A stretch of 64,000 bases of DNA from assembly GCA_030765065.1 (NCBI GenBank), contig CM060979.1, positions 19,249,001 through 19,313,000 on the forward strand. Direction: 5' to 3'. Below the pieces are notes generated by a model. The model worked only from the letters and a program-made list of their open reading frames with translations, was not told where the DNA came from and ran no database searches. Shown piece by piece: positions 33,465-45,447 of the stretch. Position 1 is the first letter of the stretch. Each line of letters begins with the position of its first letter. A program made the translations under genes and the position numbers. The stretch is from Deroplatys truncata (Eukaryota > Arthropoda > Insecta > Mantodea > Mantidae).

Positions 33465-33621
33465 TTAAAGGTTTGTTTGCATTTTTTACGTATTTCAGTA
33501 CTTGCTCAGACTACTCGAACTACATCAGTTTCGGGAAACCTCCTCTTCCCAGGCGACTGCGTAAATTCGTAACTGAGCAATATTTGGCAGCCTCTGGCTT
33601 CAGCGGTAGACAGATCTTTGT

Positions 33622-34190
33622 TGTACACTCGCTTCCATATATGCCATCACCGCATCTTCGGCAAGCATTTTACCAACCTTCTCAGTGGGCGCGCAAGGCC
33701 GGGAGGCATGTATCTGGAGCATTCTGCTTTTGTTGTTCGACCAAGCAGTGGTGTGTGTTAGCTGTAGCTCACGCGATATATACTAATATTTCGAGGCGAA
33801 TCGGTGGAGAATAAGTATGTGCGAAGCCAATTTGCCATTTGAAGATATTACTAGGACAATTCCATACGGCATTTGCATGGGCAGATCATTAAAATAATGT
33901 CTAGTAAAAATGTCCTCTTTGAGAGTAAAAACTATAATTTACTTAATTTCATATTATATTATCATTAAAAATACTTTTTCGTGAAGAAAGTGTGCAAAAC
34001 AGTGTTTTATTTAGTGTATACTTAGACTGGAGAATGATTACAATAATGTCTAGTGAATGTGTCCTACCTGAGAGTAAAAAGTATAATGTATTTCAGTTTT
34101 ACATTATGTTGCCTTTAAAATATTTTTTCGAGGTCATATTGTGTAAAACAGGGTTTTATTTAGTTATATATTTAAACACGGTTATTATAA
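33622..34190 (+). repeat. Repeat family E, copy 2, with a tandem duplication at its end
   Basis: 33622-33900 matches 8641-8930. It can be read as SPHLRQAFYQPSQWARK and, after a frame change, VVCVSCSSRD. A unit of about 148 bp starting ATAATGTCTAGT (33895) repeats at 34044 with diverged sequence (AGAGTAAAAA, GTGTTTTATTTAGT shared). Confidence 0.5.
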
Positions 34191-34669
34191 GTGGTGACGA
34201 GTCAAGCTATTGCTTAAAGTTATATATCCGTATGCCAATAATCTAGATATGTGCACGTAAAACAGGATGCCAATTTATGTGTGAGAAGGTAAAAACATAT
34301 CACACACCTCCCCCTTGCTATATATGCTCTATCTGTAAAGGCCAGTAGAATGGCACCCAAAATTGCAATGACGGCATAAAAGGAAGCGAGTGAACTTTCG
34401 TGACGGTGAGAGGGCGAAAAATACTTGAGGGTTAGGGATAGGCAAAGGTACAGTTTCAAAATATAGCCCATGTGGCTGCAGCCCTTTGCAGATCGGACAG
34501 GAAATAAGTCTTTCTTAACCCCTGGCTCCACCCCTGGCCCAAAACTTAATGACTCGTCAATTAATGCTACGGCAAATAGATTCTTTACTTTCTTAAAACT
34601 AATTGGCAGATATTAATTCAGAGTACGGATATTTTATAAGCACTGTAGAATATAACCGAAACTAAGAAA
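34191..34669. other. Unassigned stretch
   Basis: No gene or repeat recognised. Confidence 0.45.
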
Positions 34670-35115
34670 AAGCTTTAACGATTTTGATTAAAATAACATA
34701 TATACATGACAAATAAAATGTATATATTGAATTTTCTGGGAATATCCTATGAAGTCTTCTTCATTCGGAAGGAATTTTGTACAACCTTGTATAAGTGGTA
34801 AACGTTAAGCGATAGACGAAAACGTACTGCACAAAAAACGTAGATCCCTTTAAACCACACAATTTATTTCAAATAAGTTTTTTTGTGGCAAAAGTCATTT
34901 CTGAGATATCCGTGATTAATGGTTCGAATTGTTCCAAGTCCTGTCAATATTCAGTCGTTTCTGGCGATTGCATGGAAACAGTATGGAATTAGGGTTTATT
35001 TGGATTAAAATGTAACAGATTAAAAAACAAGCTTTAGTAAGAATAGTTTGTATACTCATTAATAGACGATGGAGAGTAGAGAAGATCATGTGAATGTATC
35101 ACACCAGGTTTTTTC
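34670..35115 (-). repeat. Family B element, truncated copy
   Basis: Inverted B sequence from the AACGATTTTGATTAAAATA block to the 5' terminus (GTGAATGTATCACACCAGG). The 3' half, with G-rich block and CA tract, is absent. Confidence 0.75.
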
Positions 35116-36222
35116 TGTCACACTACCTCACAGGATATGTTTTATATCCTTGCTGAACTAGCACGAAGCTGTAAGTCCTGCCAAGATCAAACATAACCTT
35201 AACACTAAGTAAACTCTGCAGGCTAGCCAACTTTGCAAACCGTTTACTTGACCGTTTCTCGGAGCATGACTCGGGGATCTAACATTAATTAGGAACTACA
35301 CTGGGAAACTTCACCCAAGTTAATCGCCTAAGTGATCAATTAACAAAGGCGTTCCACCCAGCACCGAGACCGACTACTTTCTGAATAAACAAGAGAAGGC
35401 TGCTTAAACCAACGGCGGCCACAATCTTTCTTGCTACAATAAACGGTCTACGAAATTGCTTCAAAACTGTTCATGCATCACCAATCTCGGACTCCCGTGC
35501 TTTTACATTGAAGGAGTTGCCTGCCCTAAGGGCACCTAAGAAATTCAAAGGGTTTTGCAGATCCTAGCCACCCCACCCCACCCCCTTTGCCCTCTGGAGC
35601 CACAGCATAAGTGAAATACCCACCCGGCTTCCATGTAAACAAAGCACGTTCGATAAAATGCTGCTGTGTTTGTCGATTCCGCCTCCAACACAAATCACTG
35701 CTGATCTATGTAGAAAGTAACAGTTGAATGCACCGTAAGGGGAGCAAAGAGGGAAAACTGCTTGCTATCCGAGAAGACACAAGCAGCGTGACCGGGGAAA
35801 GGCAGGGAGGGAAAAGAAATTAATCTGGGAAGAAAACAAAACGCTTCTTCTGCCTCAGCGGAAATGAATACAGGGAGGAACCATGAATAGGAGAAGAACT
35901 CTCTCGTGCTAGGCTCCAGAAATGGGGATTGAATGCTACCATTTGTGGACTCCTACAGTTAAGAAGTGGTTGTGCTTTTTTTTTTGTTTTAACTGCGAGT
36001 AAAACATTCATGCCAGGAAAGCTACAAAATGATAGTATATATCTTCTCCTTGAAGGGGAAGATAAAGCTGAGGATGGATGGAGGGAGGGAGAGTGTTCAA
36101 CTTTTTGGGTACCTTTATGATATGATTACAGCCGTTTGCAGGAAGCCATCAATGGCGTGCAAACCCTCTGGTAATTGTAAGGCATAACACGATAATCTGG
36201 CTTCGCAGATCATTGGATTCTT
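35116..36222. other. Unassigned stretch
   Basis: Less AT-rich than its surroundings. No coding region is convincing; a C-rich tract lies near 35570-35590. Ends at the TCTT duplication of the next LTR. Confidence 0.45.
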
Positions 36223-37147
36223 TGTGGAAGAATGGTTTCTGCATAAATTTCATCTATTGCTTCATGTATGGAAAGCCAATTTGAAAAGATGGTTTGTTGC
36301 TGCTAAGTATGGAAAAGCCGATTTGAAGTAGGAGTTGTATTATATTTCAACTGTCGGGGAGCCGAACTTGTAATTCGTTGCAACCACACGTATAGTAAAC
36401 AGTTTCCGGTAGCCTTCGCCCCAACTTTTTATAAATATTAACTTTGTAATTTAACTGTTTCTTTAAATATTATATAGTTATGTTTACCTCGGCTGCGTCA
36501 GTATTATTGGTAGAGACATGGATGTTTTGGCAGGGTTGTGATGCGACAAGAATGTAGGCTTACAAAGATTGCAATTTTACTTCACTTCTTTTATTAATTA
36601 CTTGTACTTTTTAACACAAACTTATTTTTCGTCTCACACGAATACATATTATATTTCTCGAGGACGCATCACGCATCCAGTTACAAACACTGTCCGCAGG
36701 CAACTGATTTCTGAATTTTAAATGTTTCTGCTTTTCAGTTTCTGATTGGCTAATTCTAATCCAATAGAACACCTTCATTTAACTAAAGCTTTTTCTGGTT
36801 GTTGATTGGCTATTTTATAAACTGTCGCTAAAATTACATTATTGCTTCCAAGAATCAGAAGTAGTATTGTTAAACTCTCAAACTCATTATTGCCTCAAGG
36901 TTACCTCATTGTTACCTGATTGTTAGCAACTGTTGACCTATTTCTCACAGCTCCTACGTTATTAAATTACGTAATATATTCACATAACATTATTAAACAT
37001 GGATACAATAATATAAACCTTTACAATGACTGTAATGTACACTTTTTATATATAGTTAGATACACATATTGTTTTAAGGCGGGCTGTTATTGAATTTATA
37101 TATTATAATTAGACTGAAATCATTTTAGTGTTAAAAACACTGCCTCA
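36223..37147 (-). mobile_element. Family C solo LTR, copy 3
   Basis: Starts TGTGGAAGAATGG and ends ACTGCCTCA, flanked by TCTT at 36219-36222 and 37148-37151. Length 925 bp. On the minus strand the initiator A is at 36705 and GGATG at 36678-36674. Confidence 0.85.
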
Positions 37148-37165
37148 TCTTATCTGGAAATGACT

Positions 37166-37207
37166 GTCTACTAATCATTTATTATTATTATTATTATTAT
37201 TATTAAT
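37166..37207. repeat. (ATT)n microsatellite
   Basis: About a dozen ATT units just before SINE-1 copy 2. Confidence 0.85.
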
Positions 37208-37239
37208 AAAATTCCTGCAATGTTATTCACTTCTTATGT

Positions 37240-37740
37240 CATAACTAATCGTGCGGCATGACTCAGGCTGTTGCGTCTGTGACCCGTATTCGGAAGGTCG
37301 TGGGTTCCATTTCCGCGGCCGACCTTCCTGACCCATGGGTTTTTTCGGGGTTTCCCCAGGTCACTAGGCGAATACTGTAATGACTCATTGACTCCCCCGA
37401 ATTTCTCTCTCACTCCGTTACAGGTTGGCTCCGGGGTTGTGTGTCGGACGACTGCGGAAAGATGATGCAGATGGCTTGCGTCTTAGAATTTCTTCTCGGC
37501 CCCGTCAGATGGAGGCCGTTCAAGAAGTCTCCGTTGGAGGGGGCCTGCGAGTCAATCTGCCTTGAGCGCTCTCCGGCTGGGTGGTCAAGCTTGTAACTGT
37601 TAAGCTCTGCGCGGCTCTGTTGCCTGTGTCGGCCAGTCCAGCAGCCCATACGTCACATATGCTTCCTTCATCTGATCCGTTCCTCCCACAAAAATCCCTG
37701 TGTGGGTCGAGGTGCGTATTCTATATCGTAATCCTAATTC
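37240..37740 (+). mobile_element. tRNA-derived SINE-1, copy 2
   Basis: Same order as the copy at 9650: tRNA-like head with B-box GGTTCCATTTCC (37304-37315, mutated from consensus), GTTTCCCCAGGTCACTAGG, ACTCCCCCGAATTTC and a distal TGGGTCGAGGTGCG region. The frame at 37410-37649 is incidental. Confidence 0.75.
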
Positions 37741-37937
37741 TATGTCCCAACTAAGATTTTTGAAATTTGACACTTGTTATAAAAACGTTTTTTTGGTCGA
37801 CCACACTATAATACATGATTACATGTGATGTAAATGAACTAAAATGGCATCCATTATGCTTCAGTGACTCTATGATCTTACTCGGCTGCGCGCGCACCTC
37901 CCCAATATCTTTTTAACACCTACAAAGCGGCAGTGGA

Positions 37938-38710
37938 TTATAGTCTTGTTGCATAATATACTATTCTAGTACGATCTTTGATCTAATTGGATCACTTTAA
38001 TTCCAGAACCTGGTAAAGTCCTTATGACATATCCAGGTCCGGCAGTATTCTGTGAAGCGACTGAGTGAAATTTGTTTTACGTTGGAGAAAATAACAAAGT
38101 TAGAAAGGAAATCAAAATGAAATTGTATAAAGCAATGGCTTTACCAACATTGTTATATGGCAGTGACGCCTGAATACCGACTCAAAATAGCTGAGCATTA
38201 TCCAATCGGTAGAAATGAAATCCCCGAGTGTAAAGGATGTACAAGAACGGATAGAATAAAAATTGAAAAATGTAAGGGAAGAGATAAATATCGATCGTCA
38301 GTATAAAAATAGTATATTATGCAACGAGACTATAATGGTTGTAATAATTATCATACGAGCATTTTAATCGCCATTATAGTCAAGTTTCATACGACTGTTT
38401 ATGCTCGACCATGTATCTAAATTAAAGGTTTCATAAGTATTCGTTTCTGGTTTGAGTGATGTGTTACAATCGTTATTCCTTTATCTATGGTTACAATACA
38501 ATGACCTTGTAGCACCTGTGTCAAACAAAGTTGCTAGCGTTGCGAGACGTACTACGAAGAATAATCGATATTGCGCTTTCACAATGTTACGTGGCCACTT
38601 CTGATTGGTCGAGCACCAATACTTTAATGAACAGGTGTACTTTAATGAGCCCCATTAAAGTATTGCTACCAGTCGTATAAATACTACATTTTCTCATGGT
38701 CGAGCATAAA
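37938..38710. repeat. Hairpin-rich region with nested inverted repeats
   Basis: A 28-bp near-perfect inverted pair (TATAGTCTTGTTGCATAATA at 37938; reverse complement around 38308-38335) flanks about 340 bp. Further pairs are ACTATAATGG/CCATTATAGT (about 38325 and 38371), CAATACTTTAATG/CATTAAAGTATTG (about 38609 and 38652), and TTTATGCTCGACCATG with its exact reverse complement (38398-38413 and 38695-38710). Confidence 0.65.
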
Positions 38711-38850
38711 AAATATTAAATAACTGACATGATTGGGCAAAATATTTACTAAGAATGGAAAAAACCACCAGATTTCCGTTGAACTACATGCCGAGAGAAA
38801 GAAAAGATGGAAGACGACCCATGACACCCTGGAGAAAGAGGGTAGCTAAA
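38070..38850 (+). pseudogene. Reverse transcriptase fragment (non-LTR), interrupted
   Basis: KLYKAMALPTLLYGSDA (about 38117-38170) is the YGSETW-type thumb region of a non-LTR retrotransposon polyprotein, followed by a mutated segment up to about 38285. The C-terminal part resumes at about 38755 (RFPLNYMPRERKDGRRPM) after about 450 bp of hairpin-rich DNA. It is a different subfamily from the copy at 11960. Confidence 0.65.
38398..38710. mobile_element. Candidate MITE with 16-bp perfect inverted termini
   Basis: TTTATGCTCGACCATG and its exact reverse complement bound 313 bp of non-coding DNA inside the interruption of the reverse transcriptase fragment. No target duplication could be fixed. 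Confidence 0.5.
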
Positions 38851-38854
38851 ACGC

Positions 38855-38869
38855 GGGGGGGGGGGGGGG
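38855..38869. repeat. G15 homopolymer
   Basis: Fifteen consecutive G residues in AT-rich DNA, just after the reverse transcriptase C-terminal fragment. Confidence 0.9.
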
Positions 38870-39311
38870 TTTAGAACCTCATTGCTAAAAAATTTATAAA
38901 TCTAACGATTAATATAAAAAAATAGCTTCGTTAAAATAATAGATGCTTCCTAATCGTATCACTGCTAGTGGTATAGTTACGCCATGTCTTGGACAATATC
39001 GCCAAAGGTAACAAACTATTTTTAGATGACGTGGGTGCAACCATGTTAAGATATCGGGGGGACTTTTTGTTCGGTGCTAAATTTGGGTGCAATATCACCC
39101 TGTTTTGTAGTGAAATAAAATGTCCAGCAGCGGCAATATAAAATACTTCACAGTGTCATTAATTCTAACACAACACATTTGCCGCTTAAAAATCCCAAAA
39201 CACCCTATCCTAATTTTAATTCCAAGGGGAACAACGTAGTCCACCTACACGTGGGGTTCCCTGGGTAACGTTAAATGGACAATACAGGCGACTTCTCAAG
39301 CCGACTTTATA
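38870..39311. other. Unassigned stretch
   Basis: Nothing recognised. Confidence 0.45.
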
Positions 39312-39400
39312 CTGGGAAGCCAGAGGGAAAATGATGCAGATCAATTAATCTCCAGGCCATTGGTGAACAACAACAGCAACAATTGCTGCACCTTAATCTG
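39312..39400 (+). repeat. 3' end of a non-LTR element
   Basis: TGGGAAGCCAGAGGGAAAAT and the following bases match the 3' end of the retrotransposon fragment at 57329-58225, ending in a GGTGAACAACAACAGCAACA-type tail. Confidence 0.7.
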
Positions 39401-39543
39401 TGAATATAAAATCAATATAAATAAATATTTAATTCAGGATTAATTCATACTTATAATTTGAATAAATACAAATTGTTTAAAAATTAGATGCAAAATGGCG
39501 TCTGCAGGTAATAACGCATTGTCTTTCTTTTCTTCAACGTAGA

Positions 39544-40063
39544 TAAATGGGGAAGCCCTGTCAAAATGTACGTGCGAAATGGAGCAGTGATGATCTGAGA
39601 CAGGCGATTGAGGCAGTCAAGTCCGGTAGAAGTGTTACAGATGCAGTTTCAACATTCATCGTAGAACATTTTGAGATTGGATTCAGAGGGTAAACTTAAA
39701 GATCCAGTAAGAAAACTTGGTTTTCAATAAAGACATTGAAAGACAATTAAAAGAAAGCATTTATTAGGCTCCAGCAAGAAGGTTTTGATGTCACGCAGAA
39801 TATCATTTATGTGAAAAACTTTCCTTTGGAAGTGCCAACGACTTCAATTCTTCCCAAATTAGAAATAAAGAAACCACCAACGAAGAGGATGGATAAAGAT
39901 CTCTACTGTGGTGTTTGTGGAGCTTACTGCTATGATAAAAGATAAAAAAAAAGTGGGATTGAGTGCAAACCGTCGTATCATGAGACCTGTGACAATAAAT
40001 CTGTGGAGAAATCAGGACGGTGTTCACTGATGGTTGAGCACATTTGGATGAGTGACCTTGAAT
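39544..40063 (+). pseudogene. pogo/Tigger-like transposase remnant with Cys-rich C-terminus
   Basis: The start (GKPCQNVRAKWSSDDLRQAI) with EAVKSGRSVTDA is the N-terminal psq/CENP-B-type helix-turn-helix of pogo-family transposases. KLKDPVRKLGF and IRLQQEGFDVTQ, from other frames, fit the following region. The catalytic DDE domain is absent. The sequence jumps to KNFPLEVPTT and then to DLYCGVCGAYCYDKR with YHETCDNKS, a C-X2-C...H-X2-C pattern like the PHD-type zinc finger at the end of many insect pogo-like proteins. A stop follows DKR. Internally deleted, non-functional. Confidence 0.6.
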
Positions 40064-40120
40064 GATATCCTAATCACCAGAGACCGGAAGTTCAGGCCTT
40101 ATAAATCATTAAAATAGCAG

Positions 40121-40405
40121 CAGTCGTCCTCCGTGGACTAGTGGTACCGTGCTAGCCTCTAGTTCCCAAGGTCGCGGGTTCAAACCCGGCGGAGGGCGAT
40201 GGATTTTTTCGGGCGTAAAAATCGTTAGCACGGCTTCCTTCGGAAGGGAAGTAAAGCCGGTGGTCCCGTGTCGTAGATTTACGGCACGTAAAAGAACCTC
40301 AAGCCTGATAAAGAGGCCTCTGAGCAAAATTACAGGTGTTTCACGCCCAATATAGAATGGGACGCTAAGAACCATAGTAGTTAAAGAGCGTCCATAAATA
40401 AAACT
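40121..40405 (+). mobile_element. tRNA-derived SINE-2, complete, with 14-bp target duplication
   Basis: Bounded by CATTAAAATAGCAG at 40107-40120 and 40406-40419, a perfect duplication. The head at 40126-40197 (72 nt) folds like a tRNA. An 8-bp acceptor-type stem pairs 40126-40133 with 40190-40197 with one G-U, an A-box-like TGGACTAGTGGTACCG follows, and the B-box GGTTCAAACCC is at 40177-40187. The body contains TTTTTTCGGGCGTAAAAA and CTTCCTTCGGAAGGGAAG and ends ATAAATAAAACT. Three further copies are in the window. Confidence 0.9.
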
Positions 40406-40419
40406 CATTAAAATAGCAG

Positions 40420-41978
40420 GCAAAAAGGCATTATAAATAGCTAAAATAGGCAGGAAAAAAGGCATTATAAATACTAAAACAGGCAATAAAAGGCAATTAG
40501 AAAAAACGCATTTATTTAATAGATTACACTATTCAATAACTCGATCGTCATATTTTAAAGAATTTCAAAGTTTTAAACAAAATGCTAGTGTTGTAATTGA
40601 CACAAGAATGATTTTTATAAAACAAAAAAAGGCCTGTGTATTGCAATGCCTTATTCGTTGCACATGACAACCAAATGCTTTTTATTTAAGTTCTCTGAGT
40701 CATATTGGTCACACAACACATTTTTCATATGAGAAAGTGACCTCTCATCATCGACAGGGGTTATTGGAGCAAATCTAAAACATAGGTTAGTATACTTCTC
40801 CAAAAACTGTGATAATGGAGGATTCTATAATTTCCACAAAAGGATTCCTGCGCTGAGGAAAGCTTTACTTAAGTTGAATGCAAACTGGTATTTTCGACTC
40901 GATGTTGCAATTACTGTTGGAAGCAAAGAAATCTTCTTCCCAGTAGCCTTGGAAAGTGCATTTTTGTGTTTGATTGTGCCGATATGCTGTTATATAAAAT
41001 ACTTCTTTTCGTAAATCACTGACTACTCGCATATTTTGCATGTAAGTACTTTACCGTCGGATCCAAAATTATTAACGTAACTTTGTAATTTACTGCGTAA
41101 AGAAACACTGAATTTCGGCATCTTGCTGTTAGCTACAACAACGTCGCAATGTAAAGTGAAAGAAAAACAAAGTTAGGTCCGAAGTCATTATTGCCTTTTA
41201 AAATAAACACAAGCGGTAATTCAAACGCTTTCTGTTATCTATACATTTAATTGCGCGGCAGCACACATTGTTGCAAAGAAAATAATGAACGGAATGAAAG
41301 ACGCCTGTGTTGTCTACAACTTAAAGACATGTACATTCGGTGAAATAACTTTCATTGTCACGGACTAACAATTATTGAAATAAAATGTACCTGAAGGAAA
41401 TGTTTAATAATTAATAAATAGTAGATAAATGATGAAATAAAGGCAACAAAAACCATTTATTTCGTAAAAATAGGCCTTTATATTTAAAAAGGCAACATAA
41501 AGCTGTGGCATTTCAATCACAAAGGTATATATAATTCGTGCATATTCACTTTCAAATTGAAGATAGATTTGACACATTTAAAAAGGCATTCTGCCTAAGT
41601 TCCTGTCTCTGCTAATCACCATCAATTTTTATTTTCAAACAGTATTATTGTTGTTTTGAGGTTTGTCTTTGATTTAATTTGGAACCAAATAAGAGTCCTT
41701 TAATGAAACCAGAACGAGATATATTTGAAAGTAATACAACGAGACGTTATCATCACTGCAGGTTATAACGCCACTTTGTTCTGTTCTTGGTTCTCTACTT
41801 CTATTTAATAAACTGTTACTTTTCCAAATTATGTTTGGTGAGATGAAGGTAAGCAACGTCTCATAAAATAGAACATATTTTTTATTTCCCCACTCTACGC
41901 TAACATACTGAACTAGTGGCGTTATTGTCTGCAGTTACCCTTACCTACTTTCTGTGTGCTTCGCTTTCACACGTACCG
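40420..41978. other. Unassigned; short GGCATTATAAATA tandem repeats at the start
   Basis: At 40415-40500 a unit of about 35 bp (GGCAAAAAGGCATTATAAAT) recurs roughly three times, and GGCCTTTATATTTAAAAAGG near 41470-41490 is similar. This may be the non-coding end of a DNA transposon. No gene recognised. Confidence 0.45.
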
Positions 41979-42912
41979 TGAGTCAGTATTTTTAGCACTT
42001 AAATAATATCAGTCTAACTATATAATATAAAATATAATAACAGCCCGCCTTAAAGCAATATGTGTATAATATAACTTATAAAATGTGTAAGTCATTGTAT
42101 TATGTTTATATTATTATGTACATGTATAATAATGTTATGTGAATGTATTATATAGTTTAACAATGTAGGAGCTGTGAGAATAGAAGCAAGCTGCTTTTCG
42201 CAGCAAACAGAATTATAAAGTAGAAACCGTAAGTTTCTAACAATGAGGTAACCTTGAGGCAACAATAAATTAGAAAGTTTAATAAAGGCTACTAATAATT
42301 CTTGGAACAATAATGTAATATTTAAACAGTTTATAAATAGCCAATCAAAAACCAGAAAAAGCTTAAGTTAAATAAAAGCATTTTATTGGAGTAGGCTTAG
42401 CCATCAGAGACTTGAACTAGAGGAAATGTGCAAATTCAAGCGGTAGACGCTACAAGATTGCGTACACGATCGGTATGTATAGGTTCAATGTGAGACATAA
42501 AAATTCATTGCGGTGAGAATAATATAAAGTTTACGTGTTAATAAGTGCAATTTAACAATAATCTCACAGCTCTACAGTAGTATGTATCAGTGAAGTGTTA
42601 TTTAATCGTGTGAAGGATTAATAAACAAGTACACAATTATAATTTGTGAAAGCCTTGCTCTTTAGCCGTACCAGCCCTGCTAAGAGATACGTGTCTGAAA
42701 ATTACTACTGACGCAGTCGAGGCATACATATATAACACTTAAATAAACATTAAAATACAAAGTTGATCTTTTAAACGTGGGGGCGAAGGCCACCGGAAAG
42801 TTTGTATCGTACGTGGGGCGATCACTCCAAGAAACATATCTCCCGCAATACGTGGTGTAAACAACACCTGCAAGTTTGGCTAACATACGTGGGGCTGCAA
42901 CAACCGACTGCA
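41979..42912 (+). mobile_element. Family C solo LTR, copy 4
   Basis: Begins TGAGTCAGTATTTTTAGCAC and ends GACTGCA, flanked by ACCG at 41975-41978 and 42913-42916. An ACCG ten bases earlier (42903-42906) is an alternative end. Length about 934 bp. This copy has lost the initiator/DPE seen in the others, and it has several ACGTGGGGC blocks (42775-42895). Confidence 0.8.
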
Positions 42913-42916
42913 ACCG

Positions 42917-44475
42917 AAGTGGTTTCACTTTAAGTTTAAAGGAGTTGTAAACAAAACCACGTGACAAGACAGCATCTCATTGGCTGGTGGGCAAACTACA
43001 ACTTTTCCAGCTTAGCATGTCGTCTCTTCCTCTACATAAAAACACTTAGGTTCAGATGGTAACATTTTGTGGTTATTCTCGTGCAGAGATATTTAAAAAA
43101 ACTCATTATTGTAACAGTTCAATTTATGAAATAAATATGTTTGTTCAAATTCACCTATAATTAAATGAACCGTTATAGCAGAGGGTTTAAGAGACTATGC
43201 GCAGGCGCTGCAGTTTATTTCCGGTTTCATATAAGTCGCCAGTATACTTCGGCAACGTGTTGAGAAAATTAGTGTCATGACAATTGAAGACAATTCTGTT
43301 AAATGCTGTCGTGAAACGTACGCACCTTTAATCGACAATGAATATTGTTGGCCATTATTTGACAATAAATGGCCTTCTTTGTTAATGATGCAGCATTGTC
43401 GCTGGGATTGCTTGGGTCGCGTTTGCTCTCTGTGGTTTTCTAACCTATAGTGCTAATTATCTTCCTAATTTGTTGACTCACAAAAGGTTAAAGCAAAGGT
43501 GGTATACTGATATTAATCATTAAATGAATGATTTCTAAGGCCTGAAGTTAAGAGCAGTTTAACCCAGCACCTTTAACTGCGGATGCAGAACTGTTCAGTG
43601 CAACTTTTATTTGTCTACTCTTAGTATTGTGTGTTATAAGTTTAGGATGTAAGGCAAAATATAGAAATAAGATATACAATGTTTAAAAGCTAATGATCCC
43701 CAAGCTGCGAAAAATACTGTATTCACATTCTGTCTGAAGCAATTTCCTCCACGTGGTGCTGCCATGTGCTCGGCGCAGTGATACATTCAAGTTTTGTTTA
43801 CTTCTCCCTTCAGCTTATAGTGAAAAAGGTATAGTTACTGACTGTGTGTTGGCATCAAATTCGGTTCTGGGAGTGCAGCGATAACAGATATTATTGGCTA
43901 AAGCTTTGTTTAACTACTTCAGTTCACGTAAGACCATTCATTACGGCATTTAACCAATTTTTGCAAACACTAATGTATTCCCGGACTATAACCACGCGAG
44001 CGTTGTAGCAATGAAGTTTTTGTTAGAAAATGTTAGGGTCTTACCAGAAGAACACACAGCCAGAGGAAACGAGAGTTCGTCACGAAAACGAGCGTAACAA
44101 ACTGGGGCGATATATATCACACTAAATTCCTGTTATTAGGATGTAATTTGAACAGACACTTGATAACAGCTATTTTCTCTTGCTTTACACAACCGCCCAG
44201 AGCGAACCATCAATTAGTCACGCGGTACTGGAACATCAACATCTGAAGACCTGTCATCAACGTTACACCGGAACCCAAAAGTTGGCAACTTTATTCTTAT
44301 CGCCATCCACTACTAAATTACCTGCCCTTCTTATGGGTAGCCAACTGCTGCTTAGCTCACTTGAAGGGTCTAGTGTCAAAATCCAGCACGTCCACTTTAG
44401 GATATTTTAAGAAAAATGTGCATCTTTTTTTGGCAAAACATTTGCATGCCTCTACTTTAGTTGGTGACTGCATTT
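42917..44475. other. Unassigned stretch
   Basis: No gene or repeat recognised. The open frame at 44180-44410 has no recognisable domain. Confidence 0.45.
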
Positions 44476-45447
44476 TGAGAAAGTTTATATTTTAGAAGGA
44501 GTTGTATTGTTATATTAGCCCCACGTTTTGGGGCGTCAATTTGAAGTAGGTTGTATCGTATTTCAACTGTTGGGGTGCCGAACTTGTGGTAGTTCCAACC
44601 GCACGTATAGTAAACAGTTTCCGGTAGCCTTCGCCCCAAATATACTTTCAGGTGGCCTTTGCCCCAAGTTTAAAAAAATATTAGCTTTGTAATTAAACTG
44701 TTTCTTTAAATATTTAATATTTATGTTTGCCTCGGCTGCGTCAGTATTTATTTTAGAGACATGGATATCTTCGCAGGGTTGTGATGCGACAAGAATGTAG
44801 GCTTACACAGATTATAATTTTACTTCACTCCTTTTAGTAATGCTTGATACGATTTATATAACACTTCACTGATAGAGAGCTGTGAGATTCTTTTATTAAT
44901 TAATTGCACTTTTTAACACGTAAACTTATTTTTCGTCTCACACGAATACATATTATATTTCTTGAGGACACTTTTGCGTCTGGTTAATAACGCTGTCTGC
45001 AGGCAACTGACTTGATTTCAACCGTCTAAACTTGTAAATTTCTGTATTTCAAGTCTCTGATTGGCTATTCCTAATCCAATATAATACCTTCATTTAACTA
45101 AAACATTTTCTGCTGTTGATTGGCTATTTTTATAAACTCACTAAAATTACATTATTGCTTCCAAGAATCACAAGTAACATTTAAACTCTCAAACTCATTA
45201 TTTCCTCAAGGTTACCCCATTGTTAGCAACTTTTAAATTATTATTCTCACAGCTCCTACATTATTAAATTACGTAATATATTCACATAACATTATTACAC
45301 ATGGACACAATAACATAAGCATATGCAATGACTGTTACATACATTTTACAAATTATTATACACACATTGTTTCTAGGCGGGCTGCTATTGAATTTACATA
45401 TTATATAATTAGACTGAAATTATTTAAGTGTTAAAAATACTGCCTCA
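44476..45447 (-). mobile_element. Family C solo LTR, copy 5
   Basis: Begins TGAGAAAGTTTATATT and ends ACTGCCTCA, flanked by ATTT at 44472-44475 and 45448-45451. Length 972 bp. On the minus strand the initiator A is at 45008 with AGACG at 44981-44977. GCCCCACGTTTTGGGGCGTC at 44518-44537 is the best-preserved ACGTGGGGC-type block. Confidence 0.85.

Noticed and set aside
40126-40197. A functional tRNA gene
   Set aside because: It folds well, but it is the head of SINE-2, within exact target duplications and with further copies.
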